Shown piece after piece: positions 35,609 to 43,481 of a stretch of DNA of 64,000 nucleotides. Source of the DNA: Leifsonia sp. TF02-11 (GTDB lineage Bacteria > Actinomycetota > Actinomycetes > Actinomycetales > Microbacteriaceae); contig NZ_JAGEKP010000024.1 of NCBI RefSeq assembly GCF_017565305.1, positions 248,001 through 312,000 of the forward strand. The letters run 5' to 3'. Made by a program: the position numbers and the translations under genes. How positions within the stretch are numbered: position 1 is the first letter of the stretch; each line of letters opens with the position of its first letter. Below the pieces are notes generated by a model that saw nothing but the letters and a program-made list of their open reading frames with translations, ran no database searches and was not told the origin of the DNA.

Positions 35609-35655
35609 CTTATCAGTGATAAGTTATGCACTTCATTATCCTTATCACTGATAAG
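35609..35655. promoter_or_regulatory. Two tet-operator-like palindromes
   Basis: CTTATCAGTGATAAG at 35609-35623 and CTTATCACTGATAAG at 35641-35655 are 15-base palindromes whose centres are 32 bases apart, about three helical turns. They closely resemble the TATCA-TGATA core of tetO. They sit between the divergent hydrolase and TetR genes and should let the TetR protein repress both. Confidence 0.88.
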
Positions 35656-35667
35656 CTGTCAAGCATC

Positions 35668-36312
35668 ATGGCAACCAGCGACGCGCGCCCCAGGCTCACG
35701 CGGGCGGCCATCGTCGAGACCGCGCTGCGGCTCCTCGACGAGGTCGGCCTCGATGAGCTGACCACCCGACGGCTGGCCGCGGAGCTCGACATCACCTCCC
35801 CCGCGCTCTACTGGCACTTCGACAGCAAGCAGAGCCTTCTGGATGCGATCGGCGACGAGATCATCCAGCGCTCGGGAATGGGCTCGAGCCCGAGCGGCGA
35901 GACCTGGCAGGAGTGGGTGCTCCGCCGCTCCCGCGGCTACCGTGCGGAGCTCCTGCGTCACCGGGATGGCGCGCGCGTGGTGTCAGCGGTGCGCAACGGC
36001 AGCCCCGAGACCTTCCAGCTGTTCCTGGACGAGATCGACGCCCTGGCCGGCTTCGGCTTCGGCGCCGAGCTGGCGACGAAGACCATCACCGCGTCCACGC
36101 ACTTCGTGACGGGATTCGTGCTCGGAGAGCAGATGCGGATCGGTTCGCCCGAGGGGGGCGCCGATCGCCCTGGCGTCCACGAGTCGAGCGACGCCGGCCG
36201 GGCGCAGCTGGCCATCGACCCGCTCGGCGAGGCGATGTTCGACCACGGGGTGGCGCTGATCATCGCGGGGACGGAACGCATGCTCGCGGCCGACGAGACG
36301 GAGCGAGCGTGA
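35668..36312 (+). CDS. TetR-type repressor (tetracycline-repressor-like)
   Basis: The product is 214 residues. The helix-turn-helix (LTTRRLAAELDITSPALYWHFDSKQSLLDAI) is very like that of the classical tetracycline repressors, fitting the tet-like operators just upstream. The C-terminal domain resembles TetR_C. I chose the ATG at 35668, because the longer frame begins inside the operators. It is convergent with the oxidoreductase at 36395. Confidence 0.92.
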   Translation: MATSDARPRLTRAAIVETALRLLDEVGLDELTTRRLAAELDITSPALYWHFDSKQSLLDAIGDEIIQRSGMGSSPSGETWQEWVLRRSRGYRAELLRHRDGARVVSAVRNGSPETFQLFLDEIDALAGFGFGAELATKTITASTHFVTGFVLGEQMRIGSPEGGADRPGVHESSDAGRAQLAIDPLGEAMFDHGVALIIAGTERMLAADETERA

Positions 36313-36394
36313 TCGACGCGCCGGCCATCCGCGCGCCGCTCCGACCGCCGCACTCCTGAACTATGGGGTCCGTGCTGCGTGACATCGGCACGCG

Positions 36395-37354
36395 TCAGGG
36401 AACGAGGACGATACGGCCGAAGACGGCGCCATCGTCCATCAGGCGATGGGCATCCGCCGCGCGGTCCAGCGGAATGATCTCGTGGACGATCGGGTGCAGT
36501 TCGCCGCGCGTTGCCGCCTCGAACAGCTCGGCGCGTGCGGCGTCGCGTCGCCCCGGCGGGATGGAGGCGAGGCTGAACGTCGCGACGGATCGCGACTCCT
36601 GGAACCCTCGGAGGAGCCGCGCCCCGAAATCCGCGGGCGGGAACCCTGCCACCGCCCCGACGAGGACGAGGCGGCCGTTGGGTGCGAGCCGGTCGACGAA
36701 CGCGGGCATGCCCGGGCCTCCGACGATGTCCACGATCACGTCGAACTGCCGCCCTGCACCGTCGAGCGCGCTTCCGGCCCGGTCGAGCGTCTCCGTCGCT
36801 CCCAGGGCGGTGAGCCGGCGGCCGCGTTCGGCGGACGAGGTGGTCACGGCGACGGCGGAGGCGCCTCCCCGCGCCGCCAGCTCCACCGCGGCGATGCCGA
36901 TGCTGCCCGCGGCCCCGCGGATCAGCACGGAGTCGCCCGGCGCGAACGGCGCTCGAGCGAGCGCGAAGCGGGCGACCGTCGCCGCGCTTCCGAGTGTCAC
37001 CGCATCGACGGCAGAGAGGTGCTCGGGCAACGCGGTCACATCCTCGACCCGGGCAACGGCATACTCACCGTAGCCGCCCGACGTGCCGGTGAACGCCCAG
37101 ACCCTACGGCCGATCCAGGAGGGGTCGACCTCCGCGCCGATCCCGACGACGACGCCCGCGACTTCGCTGCCGGGGATCATCCCCTGCGGGTAGCCCGAGC
37201 CGAGGGTGCCGCGTCGGATCACGGCGTCCACTCCGCCGACCCCGATCGCCTGCGTCTCGATCAGCACCTGGCCGGTGGCGGGCTCCGGTGACGGGAGATC
37301 GACCACGGTCATCCCGGCCGGGTCGCCGTACTCCTGGATCGCGATCGCACGCAC
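36395..37354 (-). CDS. Zinc-free MDR-family oxidoreductase (quinone reductase-like)
   Basis: The protein has 319 residues. It has the GroES-like N-terminal domain and a Rossmann domain with RGAAGSIGIAAVELA. The cysteines that bind zinc in alcohol dehydrogenases are absent, so an NADPH quinone or enone reductase is likely. The start is the GTG at 37354 with AAGGAGG 4 bases upstream. It is divergent from a TetR gene, which likely controls it through the palindrome at 37391. Confidence 0.9.
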   Translation of the reverse strand: MRAIAIQEYGDPAGMTVVDLPSPEPATGQVLIETQAIGVGGVDAVIRRGTLGSGYPQGMIPGSEVAGVVVGIGAEVDPSWIGRRVWAFTGTSGGYGEYAVARVEDVTALPEHLSAVDAVTLGSAATVARFALARAPFAPGDSVLIRGAAGSIGIAAVELAARGGASAVAVTTSSAERGRRLTALGATETLDRAGSALDGAGRQFDVIVDIVGGPGMPAFVDRLAPNGRLVLVGAVAGFPPADFGARLLRGFQESRSVATFSLASIPPGRRDAARAELFEAATRGELHPIVHEIIPLDRAADAHRLMDDGAVFGRIVLVP

Positions 37355-37390
37355 GTGTCCTCCTTCTGGCTGCGGTACTCTCTGCACGGT

Positions 37391-37410
37391 AGTGGACGCC
37401 CCCGTCCACT
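37391..37410. promoter_or_regulatory. TetR operator, 8-base arms
   Basis: AGTGGACG and CGTCCACT are exact reverse complements around CCCC. The site lies in the 85-base gap between the divergent oxidoreductase and TetR genes, where a TetR operator is expected. Confidence 0.7.
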
Positions 37411-37439
37411 TGGCCGAAGTGAGATCGTCGGGAGGGTGT

Positions 37440-38012
37440 TTGACTCAGATGCTCCGCGCGGATGCGCAAGACAACAAGGACCGCATCATCGCGGCCGCTC
37501 GAGCGCTGTTCGCCGAGCGCGGCCTCGACATCGGGATGCGGGAGGTCGCGCGTCACGCCGAGGTCGGCCCCGCGACCCTGTACCGCCGGTTTCCGACGAA
37601 GCAGGCGCTGATCGACCAGGCGTTCGACGTCGAGCTGAGCTCGTGCCGGGCGGTCGTCGAGGAGAGTTGCGCCGATCCTGACCCGTGGCACGGCTTCACT
37701 TCGGCCATCGAGCGCCTGACCGCGCTGAACACGCGCAACCGGGGCTTCGTCGATGCCTTCCTGTCGGCCACCCCGGGCGGCGCTGCGTTCGAGCGGCATC
37801 GTCGTGAGCTGCTCGCGATGCTGGCGGAGCTCGCGTCGCGGGCGAAGGCGCAGGGCCGACTCCGCCCGGACTTCGTGATCGACGACCTGGTGCTCATCCT
37901 GCTGGCAGGCCGCGGGCTGGGGTCGGTGCCCCCCGCACGCCGGGACGCAGCGGCGCGCCGCTTCGCCGGGCTCGCCGTCGACGCCTTCCGCGCGCCGGTC
38001 ATCGCTTCCTGA
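37440..38012 (+). CDS. TetR-family regulator
   Basis: The protein has 190 residues with an N-terminal helix-turn-helix (MREVARHAEVGPATLYRRFPTKQALIDQAF) and a helical ligand domain. The start is probably the TTG at 37440, which sits 4-5 bases after GGAGG. The ATG at 37449 is the alternative but has a 13-base spacing. It is divergent from the MDR oxidoreductase and convergent with the permease gene at 38074. Confidence 0.9.
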   Translation: MTQMLRADAQDNKDRIIAAARALFAERGLDIGMREVARHAEVGPATLYRRFPTKQALIDQAFDVELSSCRAVVEESCADPDPWHGFTSAIERLTALNTRNRGFVDAFLSATPGGAAFERHRRELLAMLAELASRAKAQGRLRPDFVIDDLVLILLAGRGLGSVPPARRDAAARRFAGLAVDAFRAPVIAS

Positions 38013-38073
38013 CCAGGTCGCCGGGGGCGCCTCGAGGGTGAGGGTCAGCGCAGCGCGACACACGCTTCGTGCC

Positions 38074-38979
38074 TTACTTCTCCGCTCCCGCCGCCAGTCC
38101 TTTGCTCCAGAACCCCTGCAGGGAGAGGAACATGGCGATGACCGGGATGACCGACAACAGTGCGCCGGTGATGACGGTGGAGTAGCTGACGGGGAATCCC
38201 TGCATCGCTCGCCAGCCGACCAGCCCGACGGTGACCGGCTGAAGGGACGTGTCGGCCAGCATCAGCGACGGGAGCAGGTAGTTCGTCCAGATCGCGACGA
38301 ACTGGAACAGGAAGATCGTGACCATCGCGGGCGCCATGATCCGCACCGACATGAGGAAGATCCGGAACTCGGACGCACCATCGATCCGCCCGGCCTCCAA
38401 CAGCGTGTCGGGGACCGAGCTGGCTGCGTAGATGCGGCTGAGGTAGACGCCGAAGGGGCTCACGATGCTGGGGATGAAGACCGCCCAGAAGGTGTTGACC
38501 GTCCCCATCGCGCTGAAGACGAGATAGAGCGGAACCGCGAGAATCGGAGCCGGCAGCAGCACCGCACCGAGCACCGTGCCGAAGATCGCCTCACGTCCGG
38601 GGAAGTCGAACTTCGCGAGAGCGTAACCGCACATCACCGACAGGAGGGTCGACACCGCACCGCCGACGCCCGCGTAGAGCAGCGAGTTGACGAGCCAGTG
38701 CGTGTAGATGCCGTTCTGTGCGGTGAAGAGCGCCCGCAGGTTTCCGATCAGGTCGATGTCGCCGAACCAGAAGCCGTTTCCCGTGAACAACTCGCCGGAC
38801 GGCTTGGTCGCGCTGACGACGAGCCACCAGACCGGCAGGAGGCAGTAGATAGCGAAGATCACCATCACGACGAGGACCAGCGCGCGCGAGGCGGGGCTCA
38901 CCCGCTCGAACGGGCTGCGCGCCGACGCGATGCGGGTGCGGATCGGACGTTCGATCACCGGAGCCGTCTGCGTCGTCAT
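38074..38979 (-). CDS. MalG-type ABC sugar permease
   Basis: The protein has 301 residues and six transmembrane helices. LEAGRIDGASEFRIFLMSVRIMAP is the EAA loop, with Leu replacing the first residue. The ATG at 38979 overlaps the preceding permease stop by ATGA. It is the last gene of the three-gene transporter operon, whose ATPase must be encoded elsewhere. Confidence 0.94.
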   Translation of the reverse strand: MTTQTAPVIERPIRTRIASARSPFERVSPASRALVLVVMVIFAIYCLLPVWWLVVSATKPSGELFTGNGFWFGDIDLIGNLRALFTAQNGIYTHWLVNSLLYAGVGGAVSTLLSVMCGYALAKFDFPGREAIFGTVLGAVLLPAPILAVPLYLVFSAMGTVNTFWAVFIPSIVSPFGVYLSRIYAASSVPDTLLEAGRIDGASEFRIFLMSVRIMAPAMVTIFLFQFVAIWTNYLLPSLMLADTSLQPVTVGLVGWRAMQGFPVSYSTVITGALLSVIPVIAMFLSLQGFWSKGLAAGAEK

Positions 38980-39890
38980 GCGTCCACCCGCTTCGCCGAT
39001 GCGCGGAAGACGAACACGGAGAGGACGCAGACGATCGCGCCCACGATGACCGAGAGCGTCGCAGCGTAGTTGAAGTCGTTCGAGGACAGCCACTTCATAG
39101 CCGCCATGATCGGCGTGTAGTCGGAGGGCAGGTTCGGGGCAATGGTCTTCATCGTGACGGGTTCGTTGTAGAGCTGCGAGGTGCCGATGATGGAGAAGAC
39201 CAGCGAGAGCAGCATGGCGGGGCGGATGAGCGGAACTTTGATGCGGAGCGCGGCGCGCCAGCCGGAGCAGCCGTCGAGCGCCGCGGCCTCCATCACCTCG
39301 GGCGGGATGGCCTGCAGGGCCGCATAGAGCAGGATCATGTTGTAGCCGGTCCATGCCCACGTCAGGATGTTGGCGATCGAGAACGGCAGTGCGGCGTCCG
39401 TGACGAATGAGATGTCGATGCCGATCGCGTGGAAGGCCTGGACGACAGGGCTCAGCGTCGGGGCGTAGAGGAACGACCAGACGAGCGCCGCGATGACGCC
39501 GGGGAGACCGTACGGCACGAAGTACGCCAGCCGGAAGAAGCGCTTGCCCGTCGACACCGCGGCATCGAGAAGAAGCGCGAACAGCAGGGCGAGGGCCAGC
39601 ATGACCGGGACCTGGATGACCCCGATGAAGAGAACGCGCCAGAGGGACGCCAGGAAGCCGGGGTCCTGGAAGGCACGCAGGTAGTTCCCGATCCCGACGA
39701 ACTGGACGTCCGCGGCGCCGAGTCCGAGTCCGCTGCGCTTGGTGGCGAAGAGGCTCTGGGCGATCGCATAGACCGTCGGGATGAGGTAGACGACCACGAA
39801 GAGCACGAGGAAGGGCGCCACGAAAGGCAGTGCGCGGCGCCAGCGACGCGAAGCGCTGCGCCGACGGTGAAGGGTGGCTGAGGAGGTCAC
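38976..39890 (-). CDS. MalF-type ABC sugar permease
   Basis: The product is 304 residues with a basic N-terminus and six transmembrane helices. MEAAALDGCSGWRAALRIKVPLIRP is the EAA loop. The start is GTG at 39890. An ATG a few bases upstream is out of frame and stops at once. It follows the binding-protein gene after an intergenic stem-loop. Confidence 0.93.
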   Translation of the reverse strand: MTSSATLHRRRSASRRWRRALPFVAPFLVLFVVVYLIPTVYAIAQSLFATKRSGLGLGAADVQFVGIGNYLRAFQDPGFLASLWRVLFIGVIQVPVMLALALLFALLLDAAVSTGKRFFRLAYFVPYGLPGVIAALVWSFLYAPTLSPVVQAFHAIGIDISFVTDAALPFSIANILTWAWTGYNMILLYAALQAIPPEVMEAAALDGCSGWRAALRIKVPLIRPAMLLSLVFSIIGTSQLYNEPVTMKTIAPNLPSDYTPIMAAMKWLSSNDFNYAATLSVIVGAIVCVLSVFVFRASAKRVDA

Positions 39891-39928
39891 GCGGGCATTT
39901 CCGTTCGTGGGATTCGAGGTGGAGCCGA

Positions 39929-39962
39929 GGCCGGGGCGGGCCTGTTCGAGCCCGCCCCGGCC
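39929..39962 (-). promoter_or_regulatory. Intercistronic stem-loop in the transporter operon
   Basis: The 13-base arms GGCCGGGGCGGGC and GCCCGCCCCGGCC are exact complements around an 8-base loop. The hairpin lies between the binding-protein and permease genes. Such hairpins usually raise binding-protein levels over permease levels by mRNA protection or partial termination. It has no T-run. Confidence 0.75.
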
Positions 39963-39982
39963 GAGAGAACGATCGCGGCCGG

Positions 39983-41275
39983 CTACTTCGCGACGGTGAA
40001 GCCCTGAGTCTTCAGGGCGTCCGTCGTCGCCTTCTGCGCGGCGTCGAGCGCCTGCTGGTAGGTGCCGCTGCCGTTCGCGACCTTGCCGAGGCCGTCGCCG
40101 AGTGTGGAGGCGGTCACCGACATGACGGGACCCCACTGCCAGCTCGTCGCCACCTTGGCCGACTCATCGCGGAACAGCTGGTAAATGGGCTGCCCGCCGA
40201 AATAGGCGACGGGTGCGTCGAGGGCCTTGTTCTTCAGACCTGCCTTGGACGCCGGCAGGATCGCAGCCGCATCGATGAGGTTCGAGACCGAGTCCGCGTT
40301 CGTGGACATCCAGAGGGCGAACTCGGTCGCCTCCTTCGGGCTCTTGCAGTCCTTCGTGACGGCGGTGGCAGAGCCTCCCGAGTTCCCGACGGAGTCGGTG
40401 CTGCCCCATCGCGGCATCGGGGCGACGGCCCACGATCCCGAGGACGCGGCGGCGTTGTCGCGAATCAGCGTCGCGGACCAGACCGGACCAACCTCGGCCC
40501 AGACCGTCCCATTGCTCCACGCGGAGTACAGAGCAGCGTCGAAGGCGGGATAGCTGCTGAGCAGGCCCTGCGCCTGAAGGCCCTGCCAGTACGACGCGAC
40601 CTCGGAGTTCGCTTTGCTGTCCAGCGAGACACCCCAGGCGTCTCCCTTGGTGGCGAACCACGGGGCCTTGTTCTGCCACGCGAATCCGGCATAGAGGTAG
40701 GGGTCGCTCGGCAGGTTCATGATGCGGGCATTCGGGTCCGCAGCCTTGACCGCAGCGGCAGCCGACGCGAACTGGTCCCAGGTCTTGGGGAGGGCGATGC
40801 CCGCCTTCTCGAAGAGGTCCTTCCGGTAGAAGAGCCCCATCGGAGCGGTGTCCACCGGCACGCCATAGGCATCGCCGTTGACGCCGACGTTGCCCCACAC
40901 CCAGTCCGCGAACTGGTCACGGGAGTCCTTGACGTACTCGTTGACGTTCTGCAGTGCGTCCGCCGCGAGGAAGCTGGGGAGTGTCTCGTATCCGACCTGC
41001 GCGAGGCACGGAGCGGTTCCCGCCTTGGCCGCTGTGAGGATCTTGTCGTAACCGCCGGCGCCGCCGTTGGCGATCTGCTCGTACTTGACCTGGATGTCGG
41101 GGTGGCTCTTGTTCCACAGGTCGACCGACTTGTCGTAGCCCGCAGCCCATCCCCAGAACGTGATCTGCGTCTTGCCGCCGGATGCCTCGGGCGACGAACC
41201 GCCACTGCATCCGGAGAGGGCGAATGCGGCGGCTGTGGCGACCGCCACACTCGCCAGCAGGAACTTCTTCTTCAT
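39983..41275 (-). CDS. Sugar-binding lipoprotein of the GH42 locus
   Basis: The protein has 430 residues. It has the lipobox LSGC at about residues 20-23 and is a typical family 1 extracellular solute-binding protein (ITFWGWAAGYDKSVDLWNKSHPDIQVKYEQ). It feeds the MalF/MalG-type permeases. The imported sugar is probably a beta-galactoside or a mannose-containing oligosaccharide, judging from its neighbours. It is divergent from GH42 across an operator of the locus. Confidence 0.95.
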   Translation of the reverse strand: MKKKFLLASVAVATAAAFALSGCSGGSSPEASGGKTQITFWGWAAGYDKSVDLWNKSHPDIQVKYEQIANGGAGGYDKILTAAKAGTAPCLAQVGYETLPSFLAADALQNVNEYVKDSRDQFADWVWGNVGVNGDAYGVPVDTAPMGLFYRKDLFEKAGIALPKTWDQFASAAAAVKAADPNARIMNLPSDPYLYAGFAWQNKAPWFATKGDAWGVSLDSKANSEVASYWQGLQAQGLLSSYPAFDAALYSAWSNGTVWAEVGPVWSATLIRDNAAASSGSWAVAPMPRWGSTDSVGNSGGSATAVTKDCKSPKEATEFALWMSTNADSVSNLIDAAAILPASKAGLKNKALDAPVAYFGGQPIYQLFRDESAKVATSWQWGPVMSVTASTLGDGLGKVANGSGTYQQALDAAQKATTDALKTQGFTVAK

Positions 41276-41342
41276 GATGACCTTTCGGGTTCCTCATTGA
41301 ACAGGATCGGCGCGCCGGTGCCGTGCGGCCGCAGAGGCAGTC

Positions 41343-41371
41343 TAAACAACGTTGTCTCAAAACGCTAGTCT
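41343..41371 (+). promoter_or_regulatory. GH42 promoter with LacI operator (site 1 of 3)
   Basis: ACAACGTTGT at 41346-41355 is a perfect 10-base palindrome. On the plus strand TAAACA (41343-41348) and TAGTCT (41366-41371) are 17 bases apart and form a plausible promoter that the operator overlaps. The same palindrome also lies upstream of the divergent sugar-binding protein gene. Confidence 0.75.
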
Positions 41372-41408
41372 GGGTCTCGACATCGCCTCGGCGACGAATG
41401 GAGGACAC

Positions 41409-43481
41409 GTGGACGACCGTTGGATTCGATGGCCGCAGCAGACGACGGCAGGCCGCGATCGGCTCGTGGGGTTCGGTGGCGACTACAACCCGGAGCAGTG
41501 GGACGAGAGCGTGTGGCGGGAGGACGCGCGCCTGATGGTCGAAGCCGGCGTCAATCTGGTCACCGTCGGCGTCTTCGCGTGGTCGGCGCTGCAACCCGCT
41601 CCCGACCGTTGGGAGTTCGGCTGGCTCGATCGCGTCATGGACCTGATGGCCGACCATGGGATCGCCGTCGATCTGGCCACCGCCACCGCCTCCACGCCGA
41701 GCTGGGTGACCACCCTCCATCCCGATGTGCTCGCCGTCGACCGGTTCGGGCACACGATGGCACAGGGCGGCAGGCAGGCCTGGTCTCCGTCGTCCCGCGT
41801 CTACCGGCGGCTCTCTCTGGAGCTGGTCCACCGGATGGCAGAGCGTTACGGGAGCCATCCGGCCCTGGCCCTCTGGCACGTGTCCAACGAACTGGGCGGG
41901 CACAACGCCCACTGCTACGGCGAGGAGGCGGCGCGGGCTTTCCGGACCTGGCTGCGCGAAAGATACGGGGACTCCATCCAGAGGCTCAACGACGCCTGGC
42001 AGACGCTGGTGTGGAGTCAGCGGTACGCCGACTGGGAGGAGATCCAGCCACCACGGGCGACCTTCACCGACCCGAACCCGTCACAGCTCCTCGACTTCGA
42101 GCGCTTCAGCTCCGATCAGCTGCGTGCCCAGTTGCGGGCGGAGGCGGCCGTCCTTCGTCGGGCGACCCCCGACATCCCGATCACGACGAACCTGATCCTG
42201 TTCGACGCCGGCAAGCGGATGGCGTACAGCACCTGGACGGACGACCTCGACATCGTCTCCAGCGACCACTACCTGCAACCGGTGCGGGATGCCCATCCGG
42301 AAGCCGAGTTCTCCGCCGACCGGGCGCGGGGCCTCGCCGACGGCCGTCCGTGGATGCTGATGGAGACCGCGCCAGGACAGACGAGCTGGCGCCGGGTGAA
42401 TCCGGCCAAGCGCTCCGGGCAGCTCCGTCGGGACGTGTTCTCGTACATCGCCCGCGGATCCGACACGGTGTGCTTCTTCCAGTGGAGGGCCGCCCGCGCC
42501 GGCGCCGAACGCTTCCACTCCGCGATGCTGCCGCACGGCGGCCCCGATACCGATGCTTTCCGGGACGTGGTCGCCCTGGGTCGCGACCTGGCCCGCTGCG
42601 CCGAGCTGGCCGGCTCGGTGGTCGAGGCGGACTGCGCGCTGGTGCTGTCCGAAGAATCGTGGTGGGCCCTCGAACGGGCCGACCACCCCCACAACGGGCT
42701 CAGCGCGACCGAGACGCTGCTCGCCTGGCACCGCGCGCTGACCGACCTGGGCGCCACGGTCGATGTCGTGCCTCCGACCGCAGACCTCGGCCGGTATCCT
42801 CTGGTCGTCGTTCCCCAGCTCTACTTGGTGGACGACGCCGACGCCGAGCGCATCGCCGCCGTGGCCCGCGACGGAGGCACGGTCGTCATCGGCTCCTTCT
42901 CCGGCATCGTCGACGAGTTCGATCACGTGCGTCTCGGCGGGTACCCCGGAGCGTTCCGCGACCTGCTGGGCCTGCGGGTGGAGCAGTTCTGGCCGCTGCT
43001 CGACGACGAGACCGTCGTCCTGGACGGCCTCGGCACCGACGGCCGCGCTCGCCGGTGGGCGGAGGTGATCGCGACAGAGGGCGCGAGGGTGGAGGCGACC
43101 CTTCTCGACGGCGACCTGGCAGGTGGCCCGGCCGTCACCCGTATGCGACACGGGGAGACGGGCTCGGCGTGGTACGTCGGCGCCGAACTGGACGGAGACT
43201 CGCTCGGTGCGCTCTTCCGTCGCATCCTCGCCGACCAGGGCCTGGCGCTTCCGCTGGTGTCGTCTCCCGCGTTGCGTGTCGTCACGCGCGTCTCGACGGA
43301 CGGCGACCGTTTCCACGTCCTCATCAATCACTCCGGAGTCGACGAGACCGTCGTCGCGGATGGCACCGATCTGCTCGACGGGTCGTCGCATGCCGGCACG
43401 GTCACGGTGCCAGCGGGCGCTGTGCGGGTGCTCCGGGGCTCGCTGTCGCGTGAGCCGCTCGCCGCGGTCACGGCCGGGTGA
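41409..43481 (+). CDS. GH42 beta-galactosidase
   Basis: The protein has 690 residues, usual for GH42. The order is TIM barrel (about 15-385), trimerisation domain (about 390-610) and small C-terminal domain. FGGDYNPEQWDE and VGVFAWSALQP are hallmark segments. Glu161 in WHVSNELGGH is the predicted acid/base and Glu319 in MLMETAPGQTSW the predicted nucleophile. There is no signal peptide, so it is cytosolic. The start is the GTG at 41409 with GGAGGA upstream. The TTG-initiated longer frame begins inside the operator. Its end overlaps the convergent dehydrogenase gene by 14 bases. Confidence 0.96.
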   Translation: MDDRWIRWPQQTTAGRDRLVGFGGDYNPEQWDESVWREDARLMVEAGVNLVTVGVFAWSALQPAPDRWEFGWLDRVMDLMADHGIAVDLATATASTPSWVTTLHPDVLAVDRFGHTMAQGGRQAWSPSSRVYRRLSLELVHRMAERYGSHPALALWHVSNELGGHNAHCYGEEAARAFRTWLRERYGDSIQRLNDAWQTLVWSQRYADWEEIQPPRATFTDPNPSQLLDFERFSSDQLRAQLRAEAAVLRRATPDIPITTNLILFDAGKRMAYSTWTDDLDIVSSDHYLQPVRDAHPEAEFSADRARGLADGRPWMLMETAPGQTSWRRVNPAKRSGQLRRDVFSYIARGSDTVCFFQWRAARAGAERFHSAMLPHGGPDTDAFRDVVALGRDLARCAELAGSVVEADCALVLSEESWWALERADHPHNGLSATETLLAWHRALTDLGATVDVVPPTADLGRYPLVVVPQLYLVDDADAERIAAVARDGGTVVIGSFSGIVDEFDHVRLGGYPGAFRDLLGLRVEQFWPLLDDETVVLDGLGTDGRARRWAEVIATEGARVEATLLDGDLAGGPAVTRMRHGETGSAWYVGAELDGDSLGALFRRILADQGLALPLVSSPALRVVTRVSTDGDRFHVLINHSGVDETVVADGTDLLDGSSHAGTVTVPAGAVRVLRGSLSREPLAAVTAG

